From Chrysochromulina parva (taxonomy: Eukaryota > Haptophyta > Prymnesiales > Chrysochromulinaceae), in the NCBI GenBank assembly GCA_002887195.1, contig PJAB01000978.1:1-18503 (forward strand): DNA of 18,503 nucleotides, read 5' to 3'. The notes beneath the pieces were generated by a model. That model was given only the letters and a program-made list of their open reading frames with translations, had not been told where the DNA came from and made no database searches. The translations under genes were made by a program, and so were the position numbers. Positions 1 through 7,856 of the stretch are shown here, one piece after another. Positions within the stretch are counted from its first letter, which is position 1. The number at the start of each line of letters is the position of its first letter.

Positions 1-424
1 TTGGCACCCTGCATTATGGTGCATTATCTCGCTAATAATGCGTAATAACGATGGTAATCAAGTTGCCCCGCTGACGCGAGAGCACCCCCGTCGCCGTTAC
101 ACCCCCGTCGACTACCCTTGGGACTGTAGAGGCTGCGGCAATAAGCGGCAAGACAACGATGGCAGAGCTATGATGACGGTTGACAAAACCCTGACCCCAC
201 TCCCCCCAACCCTCCCAACTGATTGCCTATCACAATCCCGCCCGCAATCCCGCCCGGCAGTATAGGGCAGCGAGCACCAGAGATCACCCTGTGTGCTCGG
301 AGAGACCGACCTCACTAGCGAAATGTAGCCCGAGCGAGCGAGTACTCAGTACTTGTGTTTACCGAAGGGAGCGGAGCCGTCTTTTGAGACGGTGGTGTGG
401 TGAAACGCGGGGTGACCTCGACGA
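1..424. other. Non-coding upstream region
   Basis: No convincing gene. The open frames here are short, overlap on both strands and show no recognisable domain. The first 60 bases are AT-richer with short repeated cattat/ataatg words. A direct repeat of the C-rich word caatcccgcccg lies at about 233-256. The tract probably holds the promoter and 5' UTR of the glycosyltransferase-like gene that follows, but I see no decisive promoter element. Confidence 0.5.
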
Positions 425-459
425 AAACGACTGACTGGGTTGTGAGAAGTCAGTCGTTT
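425..459. repeat. 11-bp perfect inverted repeat (hairpin)
   Basis: AAACGACTGAC at 425-435 and its exact reverse complement GTCAGTCGTTT at 449-459 flank a 13-nt loop. A further copy of the ACGACTGAC word follows near 468-477. It lies about 115 nt before the ATG at 575, so it could be a 5' UTR stem-loop or a chance palindrome. No function is assigned. Confidence 0.6.
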
Positions 460-574
460 CATCACTCACGACTGACTGCGTGTGTCGTTCGGATCCTGGA
501 GCTGCGCCCATTTGGCAAATTCGCGTTCGCGTGCTTCCAGGGTACCCTCCGCCCGCTCTGACAAGGTACCCGCC

Positions 575-1924
575 ATGTCAGGCATGCCTTACGACAGCGT
601 CGTTGCGGTGATTGCTCTGCTGATAGTGCTGGTCACCTTTTGGTCGATCGCATGGCTCGCGCTGCGATACGAATTGCGCCAACTCTTGCTGCTCACCCCA
701 CTCCTGGCCGTCATCTTGGCATTGGAGTATGCCTACCTTGTTCACGATTGGTATCCCTTTTGGGAGTACATGCTGTCCAACGGGCTCAAAACATTGTGGG
801 GCGAATCGGCGGTTTCGGCGCTGGGCATCGGACTCTCGCCCGGTCAACTGCCAGTGGAGGGACTATCCGCACACACCCTGCACAAAATCTTCTCGCTCCC
901 CAAGTCCTCGCTTGAAAAGCCATGCAAATGGCGCCTGCCAGGGGCTCGCGCGAGGCCAGCGCCAGTCGTGGTGGATGCGGTGGCCAGCCTGTGGATGCAA
1001 CATCCGTGCATGGCTACGGGTACGGGCTCTCACCCACAGTGTGGCATGCTGTCCTCGGCCGCCGGAAGGGCCTCGCTTTACCCACGCATCCACGAGGCGG
1101 CCGCTGCCAACCATCGCGCTGTTGCGGACCTGATGGGCGTGCCGTACGTTCAAGGCGGTGGATTGGAGTTTCACGGGCTGCGCAGCCCGAGCGGCGGCAT
1201 GCATGCGCTCTGTGAGAAGATGCGCTTCGTGCGCCAGACCCTCGACTCCCACGTGGCCGAGGGCCACTGGCTGCTCTTTGCCGACGCGGACGCCGCCTTC
1301 AAGTGCTCGCCTTTGTGCCTCCCTGCCAAGCGGCCGCCAAGCAAATCACCAGGCAGCCTCGGTGCACCATCCAACACAAGTGGCCACGCGAGCGAGAAGG
1401 AGCACCTCCGTCGCCACGGCGCACCTCGTCTGTTGAACCATACTCGATGCGCCGGAGCCAACCCATGGCTCAACGAGCTGGTTGAGGCGGCTTGGGACGC
1501 TCGGCGCGCTGACGTGAGCTTTATGATCTGGTCAGCCTTCGGCGGCTTTGCCGTGCGCAACGATGCGTGGACGCGCGCGCTCTTCGCCGATTGGACGTCC
1601 GTGCTGGCGACACGCCCTCTGCTGTGCATGCTCTCGAATGTGCCCGACGTGGCCGGCTTTCACCTCGTCTACGGCCCGATGACATCGCGCTCTTACGAGG
1701 AGCGCCGCTGCTCGACGCTCTATGTGCCGGAGTTGGAGCGCGGTGGGAGTCTACATACAATGCACATCGCGGGCCAGGACGAGAAGCGCGACCATACGAG
1801 AGTCGAAGCCTGGATCCATGCTCTGCAGCGCGAGACCCAATGTGTGCGCACCCTCGGCGTAGGCACGCCAGGCGAGAGGCACAGCAGCAGTGCCGGGCCC
1901 AGAGCCGGGCCCAGAGCACGTTGA
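575..1924 (+). CDS. Membrane-anchored glycosyltransferase-like protein
   Basis: About 449 residues from the ATG at 575, which has a good context (G at -3); the frame is open further upstream but has no ATG there. Two hydrophobic segments (residues about 8-30 and 34-56) precede a long domain, as in type II Golgi enzymes. The domain has the layout of the GT34/GT77-like GT-A fold: a KMRFVRQTL helix, then WLLFADADAAF with a DAD (DXD-type) nucleotide-sugar and metal site at about 237-239, then after a Ser/Pro-rich insertion a GGFAVRNDAWTRALFADW block (about 323-340) like the 'G-x-F-x-x-R-N...W' acceptor-side motif of that group. It probably transfers a sugar in the Golgi lumen; donor and acceptor cannot be told. 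The C-terminus ends in a GPRA duplication. It is convergent with the TrmA gene. The family call is from motif memory only. Confidence 0.6.
   Translation: MSGMPYDSVVAVIALLIVLVTFWSIAWLALRYELRQLLLLTPLLAVILALEYAYLVHDWYPFWEYMLSNGLKTLWGESAVSALGIGLSPGQLPVEGLSAHTLHKIFSLPKSSLEKPCKWRLPGARARPAPVVVDAVASLWMQHPCMATGTGSHPQCGMLSSAAGRASLYPRIHEAAAANHRAVADLMGVPYVQGGGLEFHGLRSPSGGMHALCEKMRFVRQTLDSHVAEGHWLLFADADAAFKCSPLCLPAKRPPSKSPGSLGAPSNTSGHASEKEHLRRHGAPRLLNHTRCAGANPWLNELVEAAWDARRADVSFMIWSAFGGFAVRNDAWTRALFADWTSVLATRPLLCMLSNVPDVAGFHLVYGPMTSRSYEERRCSTLYVPELERGGSLHTMHIAGQDEKRDHTRVEAWIHALQRETQCVRTLGVGTPGERHSSSAGPRAGPRAR
1892..1915 (+). repeat. 12-bp tandem duplication in coding sequence
   Basis: gccgggcccaga occurs twice in tandem, adding a second GPRA unit just before the stop codon of the glycosyltransferase-like gene. 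The copies are identical, so the duplication looks recent. Confidence 0.85.
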
Positions 1925-2645
1925 TCCGCCCGTCTTGGCGCGATTACGGTCTTACACGAGATTGCAATCTCCGGCGCCAAGAATGCAGTCTGAAATTCCG
2001 GCGCCGGCCCACGGGCCGCCACGGCCCTTGCCGTCCGGCGTCCGCGCAGCTCCGCCGTACGGACGCTGCGCTGGATGGAGACCAGAGGAAACGCCGGATG
2101 GAGAGTGACACGGGGAAGTCGACCGTCACCCCACCGCCAGCCCGCCGCGAACGAGGGTCAGGGCACAGGGGGCTGTAGGAGCGTTAGTTCTGTAGGAGCG
2201 TAAGTTAAAGAACGTAGGGAGCGAGCGATCCATGTGACCGAACGGCGAACGCCGTTTTGCACCCACGTGCCACGAGCGTCTCGCCTCCGTTACTCTATCT
2301 CTGACGAAGTTCTGAAAAGTGTAAGCTGTAACGAGGCGCCAACGGTCGAGGACGGCACAGTCCGAACACGAGAACCGCGGGCTGCTCGCCCCCTGACGTG
2401 GATCGTGGTGGGCGGCGCCCGCGCGGAGGAGACAGGAGTTCGATCTTCCGCGAACCGAACGCTTTGTCCTTTGTCCATTCTTCTCAGCGGAGCGGTTTTG
2501 AGGCGGCGTCTCGCTCCGGCGCACCGACCTTCCCGTCCCGCGCGGTCCCCAGCACGCCAACGTGTACTGAAGATACAATAGAAGTACTGAGTACCGACGC
2601 AGCGGAGCGCCCACCCACCCGCCCTTTTTGTTCAATTTGAAGACG
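1925..2645. other. Convergent intergenic region, no gene seen
   Basis: About 720 bp between the stop of the + strand glycosyltransferase-like gene and the stop of the - strand TrmA gene. Open frames of 60-200 codons exist on both strands but overlap one another, have random composition and match nothing I know. Small repeats are present: ctgtaggagcgt twice near 2175 and 2191, and the word gtactcagtactt near 342-354 appears inverted near 2584-2597. It probably holds the two 3' UTRs. Confidence 0.5.
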
Positions 2646-4335
2646 CTACCCCACAGCCCACGGAGGCGGCGACGTCAGCATCACACTTGGGTTGCCGTTG
2701 TTGTTGGCAGCGTCGTCGTCGTCGTCCTCGCCTTTGGAACTGCGAATGGCGCGTGCGTCGCCGTCGAAGCCTCGGGCTCGGCGCTCCAGCAGCACGCCCG
2801 CTTCCAAATGCGGCGTGTACGGGAACTGGTCGAACGCTGCCAGCGCGGTGATCTCGTGCGTGGGCGCGAGCTCCGCCACATCACGAGCAAGCGTTTCGGG
2901 ATTGCATGAGACATACAGGACGCGCTCGAAGCCCGCAGCGAGCTCGCGGCACGTCGCATCCAAGCCCGCCCGCGGAGGGTCCACGAAGAGCGTCTCGAGA
3001 CGATAGCCAGCGTCGCCGCTTTCTCCGAGATGAATGCCCTTCTCCGTCAGCCGTTTGAATGTCTTGGAGCCGTTAAAGGCTTCCACAAACTCCTCCGCGG
3101 ATAGCCGTGCCACGTCGACGTTGGTGACCGCATTCGCTTTTAGGTTGAGCTCGGCTAGCTCGACGGAGGCCTGGGACACATCTCGGTGGCGAGCACGCAC
3201 TCAGCGCCCACCAGAGGCGATCAAGGTGGCGAGGCAATCATCACACCTTGGACATCTCGGTGGCGAGCACGCGACGAAAGTTGGGCGCGAGGGCGATCGT
3301 GAAGCAGCCGTTCCCACAGTAGAGCTCGCATAAGTCTGCAGCACGCGCGCACTCGTCCAGTCGCGCCGTCACGGCATAGGCCCAGCCCAGCATCTTCTCG
3401 CACACCTTAGCATTTGGCTGTGTGAACGCCCCTTCGGTCTGAATGTAATGGCACTCGCCTCGCCCGTGCGGCACGTGAAGCTGCTCTGAGACCGTCTCGC
3501 CGCCGATGACGATCTTCACACCCTTAGAGCGCCCGACCAGCCGCACACCGAGCGATTCGGCGAGTTGCTTCGCCTCTGCCGTCCCTGCAAGCGTCGTGTG
3601 CACGAGTGTGCGCCGTAAGGCACAGCGTGTGGGATCAGACGTAGCGTGAGGATGGGGCAGCTGGGATGAGCAGATGGCGTTTGCGAGGGGCGCACGCGCA
3701 CAATGCCCCGCCGCGTCATCGATGGGCTTATTGTACGTGATGCTCACAAGCGCCTCGTCCGTCGTTGTCGTGAGCAGGCTCACTTGGCTGATCCTATCGT
3801 GCAGCACCTTACTGCTGCTCAGACCGTCGCGCAGCGGCGTCATGAGCTCATTGATCAGCCGCGAGCCCATAGGGAAGGAGAGCACCTCGTGCGGGTTGGT
3901 GTCGTCGGGGTTGTACATGACGTAGTGAAGGGTCGGGGTCGTCGAGTTGCGGCCCTCTTGCCACATGGCGAACGCTGCCCTCATACGGAAGTGCGTTCGT
4001 TCGCTCTCAAAGACTTCCGTCCGCGGAAGTTTGGCTTGATGCGGCAGCACCGCGCTCGTCAGGAGCGTTCGTAAAGATGCCACCTTTGCGCACAAAAGCT
4101 CGTCGTAAGCATCAGGGTGGCAGCGAGCCACGGCAGGCACGCCGTCAGCCGGCCGCTGCAGCCCGCGACGTGGCCGCGGAGGTGCATCGTCAGCTTCTCG
4201 ACGCTTGCTGCGGCGATTCACCATGGTGATCGGCCGGATACGGAGGGCACCTGACCGCGCGAATATGGAGTATGAGGGTGCTCGGTTGCCGAGGAGCGTG
4301 CACAGCCACGGCATGATGAACGGCAGCAGGACCAT
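2646..4335 (-). CDS. trmA: tRNA (uracil-5-)-methyltransferase, TrmA type, three exons
   Basis: Exons 4335-3702, 3584-3247 and 3170-2646 join to 498 codons. The product aligns along its length with E. coli TrmA, which makes m5U54 in the tRNA T-loop using SAM. Visible motifs: FTQPN; SAM-binding LYCGNGCFTIAL; FVDPPRAGLD; the nucleophile Cys in LYVSCNPETL; and FDQFPYTPHLEAG with the catalytic Glu. Two in-frame starts have good contexts: 4335, giving a hydrophobic then basic 37-residue extension (possible organelle targeting), and 4224 (ATCACCATGG), giving a 461-residue form that starts MVNRRSKRR. Dual localisation by alternative starts is inference. The C-terminus runs about 35 residues past the bacterial end and includes an acidic EDDDDD tract. 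Gene orientation is divergent from the PqiA-like gene. Confidence 0.9.
3171..3246 (-). other. TrmA intron 2 (76 nt, GT-AG)
   Basis: On the - strand exon 2 ends ...GAG ATG TCC AAG and the intron runs gtgtgatg...tgtcccag into GCC TCC GTC GAG. Without splicing there is a stop immediately after the junction. With splicing, ATEMSKASVELAELN lines up with E. coli TrmA ATEIAKPSVAAAQYN without a gap. It is a phase 0 intron. It carries a 21-bp copy of the preceding exon near its 3' end. Confidence 0.88.
3178..3272. repeat. 21-bp direct repeat spanning exon and intron
   Basis: acatctcggtggcgagcacgc is found at 3252-3272 (end of TrmA exon 2) and again at 3178-3198 (inside the intron, near its 3' splice site), 74 bp apart. 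The repeat offset almost equals the 76-nt intron length. Confidence 0.92.
3585..3701 (-). other. TrmA intron 1 (117 nt, in frame)
   Basis: The exon 1 frame reads on through this stretch for 39 codons that have no counterpart in bacterial TrmA. Removing - strand 3701-3585 (T|gtgcgc ... cttgcag|GG) creates a TGG codon and gives DDAAGHWTAEAKQLAESLG, matching the E. coli DDEWRQEAEALRDAL block including the Trp. The 3' splice site cttgcag|G is typical. Because the length is a multiple of three and has no stop, retention would give an insertion rather than truncation. Confidence 0.72.
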
Positions 4336-4618
4336 GCCGTGAGAGAGCGACAGCCTCCTGTTTGTACATGAAGATTGATGAGATCGCGAGGCTTCTGTGC
4401 GGGTCTTGGGTGTCGCATGTTTAGAGTGCTACCGCGGGCTTCCCCACCCCCTTTTGTCGTTTCTCGATTCTTACTTTAGACACTTTAGTTCTCTAGACTC
4501 AGTTGTCACTCAGACACATGAAGGGTTCCTGTACAAGGTACAAACCGCTTTCACCTTACCAGTACTCCACTTGTGACGATGCACAATGGTACACGTGCCG
4601 TCGGCCCGGGGCCGGGCG

Positions 4619-4740
4619 GAACTCCGAGCCGGGGCCGCAGTCGTTGCAATTGGCGTCGGAAGCCCAGTTGCACGTCTCGGCGCGCATATTGGCGGAGGAG
4701 GCGGGAATCGCGGGCCGCAGTCGGCGCAGTCGGTGCCGAA
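4619..4740 (-). pseudogene. Relic of a Cys-rich repeat protein, frameshifted
   Basis: On the - strand one frame encodes GTDCADCGPRFPPPPP (4737 downwards) and, just after, another frame encodes ETCNWASDANCNDCGPGSEF (to 4619). In intact proteins of algae and other protists a module of the type C-x-x-A-x-DG-x-CDDGGPG-x-E ... GTDC-x-DCG-x-R is repeated with proline-rich linkers, so here the end of one module, its linker and the start of the next occur in the right order but in different frames. I see no GT-AG pair to explain the change, so a small indel in the C/T-rich linker is likely. Neither side continues into a further module, and a Gly is replaced by Cys (CNDCGPG). Probably a decayed fragment; the family assignment is from recall. 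Confidence 0.45.
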
Positions 4741-4885
4741 AAAAGGGTGCGCCGGCCAAAACCTATCGGGTCGCGCGCGCGCTATTTTCACGCGGGCGGT
4801 TAATCTCAGCATTAGGCTTCCCTCCCGGTGTTCCAACGGGGGTGGGGAAGAATTGGCTGTGAATGTGTCAGAAAGCATTCCGCTA

Positions 4886-4911
4886 AGTCAAGTCAAGTGA
4901 AGTCTATACAT
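4886..4911. repeat. Dispersed inverted repeat, left arm
   Basis: This 26-nt stretch of agtca units followed by agtctatacat matches the reverse complement of 15943-15968 at 25 of 26 positions, about 11 kb away. The conserved non-repetitive tail (ctatacat) argues against simple microsatellite coincidence. Confidence 0.75.
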
Positions 4912-4940
4912 GTACCCCGAGTCCCGTCTGAGTCCCGGCT

Positions 4941-5019
4941 CCCCCCGGTGTCTTTTTACCGAGGGGGTCAAACAGACTGAGGTGTGAGGCACAGCCCGCT
5001 CAGTCACGGTCTGTGCCTC
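4941..5019. other. Clustered hairpins upstream of the PqiA-like gene
   Basis: Two stem-loops lie in tandem: ccccccggt/accgaggggg (4941-4967, one bulge) and GAGGCACAG/CTGTGCCTC (4986-4994 with 5011-5019, perfect 9 bp). The pair gactgag (4975-4981) and ctcagtc (4999-5005) could compete with the second. They lie 50-130 nt before the ATG at 5073 and may be in its 5' UTR. A regulatory role is inference. Confidence 0.45.
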
Positions 5020-5072
5020 TTTGCAAGGGCACGTAAGGACCGGTGCCGCCGACCGGCCTCCTTTCAGCAGCC

Positions 5073-7355
5073 ATGGGCTCATGTTGCTCGAGGGCGTGCT
5101 CGTCAAGGCCGCCGCCGAAGTTACGTTCGTGCTCGCTCGCGTACTCCAAGGGCGGCCTCGTGCAATCGATTCTCATCTCGCTGCTCATCCTCCTTTCGCA
5201 CCTCTGCTTCTTCTATGCGCAGTGGGGCGGCCAGGCCAAGGATTGCGGTGTGCAGGACCCTGATACCGGATTGGTTTCCGCGTGCCCGAAGCACGACACA
5301 ACCAAGGAGGGGCTAACGGCGGGCGAGATCACAGTCGCAACGAACTTCCAAATGGGGTCAGCCGGCTACGCGGCCTTGGAGGCACTCACAACCAAGGCGT
5401 GCTATTCCAAGGGCACCTTTCTTGAGTGCCCCGAGGGGCACGACACAACGCCGGCCAGCAAGAGTGACACTCTCTGCTCGCTCCTCGAGTGTTCGGGCGT
5501 CAGCTTCAACCAGCAGGTGATCCACCTCAGCTATTGGTTCTCGCTCAAGCAGCTCTGGGGGATGCCGGGCAGTTATCGTGACCCCCCGAACTGCAACTAT
5601 TGGCACTCCAAGCAGACAGGCGATAGATGTATTGCCGACCACCCGGGCGCCACGGCAGCGATGCTCCTCTTCGCCTTCTCCTTCGTGTGGCCGCATCTGA
5701 AGCTGCTGCTGCTTCACATCTTCTACTACGCGCACCTCTCGCCCGGCTTGCGGCGCAACGCGTTGTACTGGTTCGCCTTCTTCGGCAAGTGGTCGCTCGC
5801 CGATGTGCTCGTGATGGCCGTGATCATAGGCCTCTTCAATCTCCACATCGACATGAGCTTCGTCGACGTGTGGGAGAACCTCAAGGAGCACAACTGGAAC
5901 AAAACGTGCACCACCTTCTGCATGGACCCTTTTACGAAGCAGTTCAACCATTCGAGCCCTGATCTCCCGGCCGAATGCATTGAGGGTTGCGGCTCAATCG
6001 AAGCCGTCGCCGATCGGATCCTCACGCCGACTCTCATTCCTGAGTCGAGCCTGTTCTTGATGCTGCGCTTGAAGGGCCTGGGTGCCGTGTACGCATTCTG
6101 CATCGCTGTGCTGCTCTCCCTCTCAACTGGGGCTTGGGTGGACCACCTCGATGATCTGTTGCTCGAGGAGCTGCGCGACGAGCGGCTTCACGAGGTGTCC
6201 GAAGAGAGGCGAAGGCTGCGGCGCACGATGCAGAGGCTCTCGCCCACAGGGGCGCTCGGCCTCGACGACACGCCCACAGGCACGCTCGAGGCAGCGCGCG
6301 CCGCGCCGTCGTCGCCGTCGGCCGCCCTGGGCCGCTCTCTGGACGGAACTCCAAATCGGGACGTTCCAAATCGGGACGTTCCAAATCGGGACGTTCCAAA
6401 TCGGGACGTTCCAAATCGGGACGTCCCGCAGAATCCGCCCAGCCACCGGCGGGTGCTTTCGGACGGTGGCCACTCCACCTTCACCGTGCAGACGGATGTG
6501 TCGTCCTTTTCGGACGCGCCGCTTCTCGTGGAGCCTTGGATGACGGACGACCATGTCGACTTGCGCTATGGCATCAAGTCGGCTAAGGTCGACTTGCGCT
6601 ACGGCACCAACCAGCCGTGCTGCTCGACGCGCGCGTGGCTCGTGCATGCGATGCATGTAGTGCTGTGCCTGGCCCTCCTTGCATGCCTCTTGTCCATGCA
6701 GTTCTCGCCCAACTTCGACCGCAAGGTCACAGGCGGCCTGCCGATGGCGCTGCAGGCGGCGGGAATCGACTTCGACGGCGCTCTGAACATGTGGGCCATT
6801 CCGCGGTTGACTGCGCAAGAGGGTGGTCTGGACTACCTGATGGCTGGCTGCTTCGTCGTGTTCGTGCTCATCGGCCCACTCCTACGCGTCGTGTCGCTGC
6901 TGCTGCTGCTGCTCCTCCCCATGCGCCTCGAGACCCAACGGCTTGTGTACATCTGGTCGCGCCGGCTGGTGGCGTACACGGCGGTCGAGGTGATGCTCAT
7001 CGCCACGCCGCTCATGGGCCAAGTCTTCGGCCCCATCTCGGAGAAGCTGCTCAACGCGCAAATCCTTCCGATCTGCGCCCCCCTGAGTGATATCCACCCC
7101 TCTGGACCTGGCCAAGATCAGCCACATCATTTTCAGGCGTGTATGCGCATCGACATCTACCCGATGGAGGGTTACTGGTTCAACGTGGCTTCGGTGGTGC
7201 TGCTGTGCGTCGCGGGCTTCGATGGCTCCTTCACCGCGAAGTATCTCCATCGTCGCCTCTGGCCGCACGACCCGCACCCGCCGCCAAGCTGCATCGAATG
7301 CTGCGCCAAGACGAAAAGGCCGAGAACGCAGCCCAGACAGGAGCCGACAGATTAA
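5073..7355 (+). CDS. PqiA-like polytopic membrane protein
   Basis: 760 residues from the ATG at 5073 (CAGCCATGG, strong context). It has about eight hydrophobic segments (near residues 29-49, 194-217, 240-257, 336-355, 521-540, 587-616, 631-652, 701-725). The block RRNALYWFAFFGKWSLADVL and later RRLVAYTAVEVMLIATPLMG resemble the paired 'R..L...GKWSM-D-V' and 'EVFLI' segments of bacterial paraquat-inducible protein A, so this looks like a eukaryotic two-domain PqiA homologue. Bacterial PqiA acts in envelope lipid homeostasis; the algal role is unknown. The halves are joined by a charged, probably cytosolic loop (about 360-520) with PNRDV repeats and a VDLRYG duplication. The N-terminus MGSCCSRACSS fits myristoylation (Gly2, Ser6) with adjacent Cys for palmitoylation. 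Cys pairs in the loops suggest disulphides. The gene is convergent with the coiled-coil gene. Confidence 0.65.
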   Translation: MGSCCSRACSSRPPPKLRSCSLAYSKGGLVQSILISLLILLSHLCFFYAQWGGQAKDCGVQDPDTGLVSACPKHDTTKEGLTAGEITVATNFQMGSAGYAALEALTTKACYSKGTFLECPEGHDTTPASKSDTLCSLLECSGVSFNQQVIHLSYWFSLKQLWGMPGSYRDPPNCNYWHSKQTGDRCIADHPGATAAMLLFAFSFVWPHLKLLLLHIFYYAHLSPGLRRNALYWFAFFGKWSLADVLVMAVIIGLFNLHIDMSFVDVWENLKEHNWNKTCTTFCMDPFTKQFNHSSPDLPAECIEGCGSIEAVADRILTPTLIPESSLFLMLRLKGLGAVYAFCIAVLLSLSTGAWVDHLDDLLLEELRDERLHEVSEERRRLRRTMQRLSPTGALGLDDTPTGTLEAARAAPSSPSAALGRSLDGTPNRDVPNRDVPNRDVPNRDVPNRDVPQNPPSHRRVLSDGGHSTFTVQTDVSSFSDAPLLVEPWMTDDHVDLRYGIKSAKVDLRYGTNQPCCSTRAWLVHAMHVVLCLALLACLLSMQFSPNFDRKVTGGLPMALQAAGIDFDGALNMWAIPRLTAQEGGLDYLMAGCFVVFVLIGPLLRVVSLLLLLLLPMRLETQRLVYIWSRRLVAYTAVEVMLIATPLMGQVFGPISEKLLNAQILPICAPLSDIHPSGPGQDQPHHFQACMRIDIYPMEGYWFNVASVVLLCVAGFDGSFTAKYLHRRLWPHDPHPPPSCIECCAKTKRPRTQPRQEPTD
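6351..6425 (+). repeat. 15-bp minisatellite, five units, coding
   Basis: Five head-to-tail copies of ccaaatcgggacgtt, identical except for the last base of the final copy. They encode five PNRDV units in the loop of the PqiA-like protein. Identity at third positions indicates recent expansion, so copy number may vary between strains. Confidence 0.95.
6555..6610 (+). repeat. 33-bp offset coding duplication
   Basis: gtcgacttgcgctatggc at 6555 recurs as gtcgacttgcgctacggc at 6588, giving VDLRYGIKSAK followed by VDLRYGTN. The two copies differ at a synonymous site, so this is an older duplication than the PNRDV repeat nearby. Confidence 0.85.
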
Positions 7356-7856
7356 TCTGTCAAGTCTCCCAGACTTCTACCATGAAGCGTGCGGCCGGTG
7401 CGATGGCATGGGGGGGCTCTTTAGAAAATGGAGGGGGATTTGGGGACGTACGAAGAGGGAAGAGGCTTGGCTAGTTGGCTTGTGCGGTGGTTCTTGGTAA
7501 TCATGCGAACGATAATGGATAAAAACTTGTCAAAAACCCCTCTATTCATTTACGCGGTGATCCGGGTGTGACGACTGACGTCCGGGTCCGGATTGCGAGT
7601 TGCGCCATGCGCGGCCGTCCACGAGCGCCTCCCCGGCGCGCGCGTCCCCTCAGCCTCCTCGCGCGACACTCACTCAGTCCGATGCGTCTCATGATGTACC
7701 ATGCTGTCATGTCACGTCACACTCGAGTCCGATTTTCTCAGGTCATCGCAAAGCGCCAGCGCCCAGTAGAAAGATAACCGTCGTCAGCGTGCGCATGGCA
7801 ATGCCTAGGATGGCGCCCTTGGGATGGCGAATCGAATCGAAAGGAGCCCGTGACTT
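7356..7856. other. Convergent intergenic region, no gene seen
   Basis: About 500 bp between the stop codons of the PqiA-like (+) and coiled-coil (-) genes. Short frames (69-88 codons) are arginine- and serine-rich and not recognisable. It most likely carries the two 3' UTRs; no clear AATAAA lies just after either stop. Confidence 0.5.

Noticed and set aside
482..574. Upstream extension of the glycosyltransferase-like frame from GTG
   Set aside because: The other features indicate a eukaryote, so an ATG start is preferred; the same reasoning moves the starts of the PqiA-like, kinesin and LPA1-like genes to their first ATG.
1567..2178. + strand 203-codon frame overlapping the end of the glycosyltransferase-like gene
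   Set aside because: Arg-rich composition and no recognisable domain; it overlaps the better supported frame and runs into 3' flank.
2126..2635. - strand 169-codon frame between the first two genes
   Set aside because: No recognisable motif, overlaps a + strand frame of similar size, and lies where two 3' UTRs should be.
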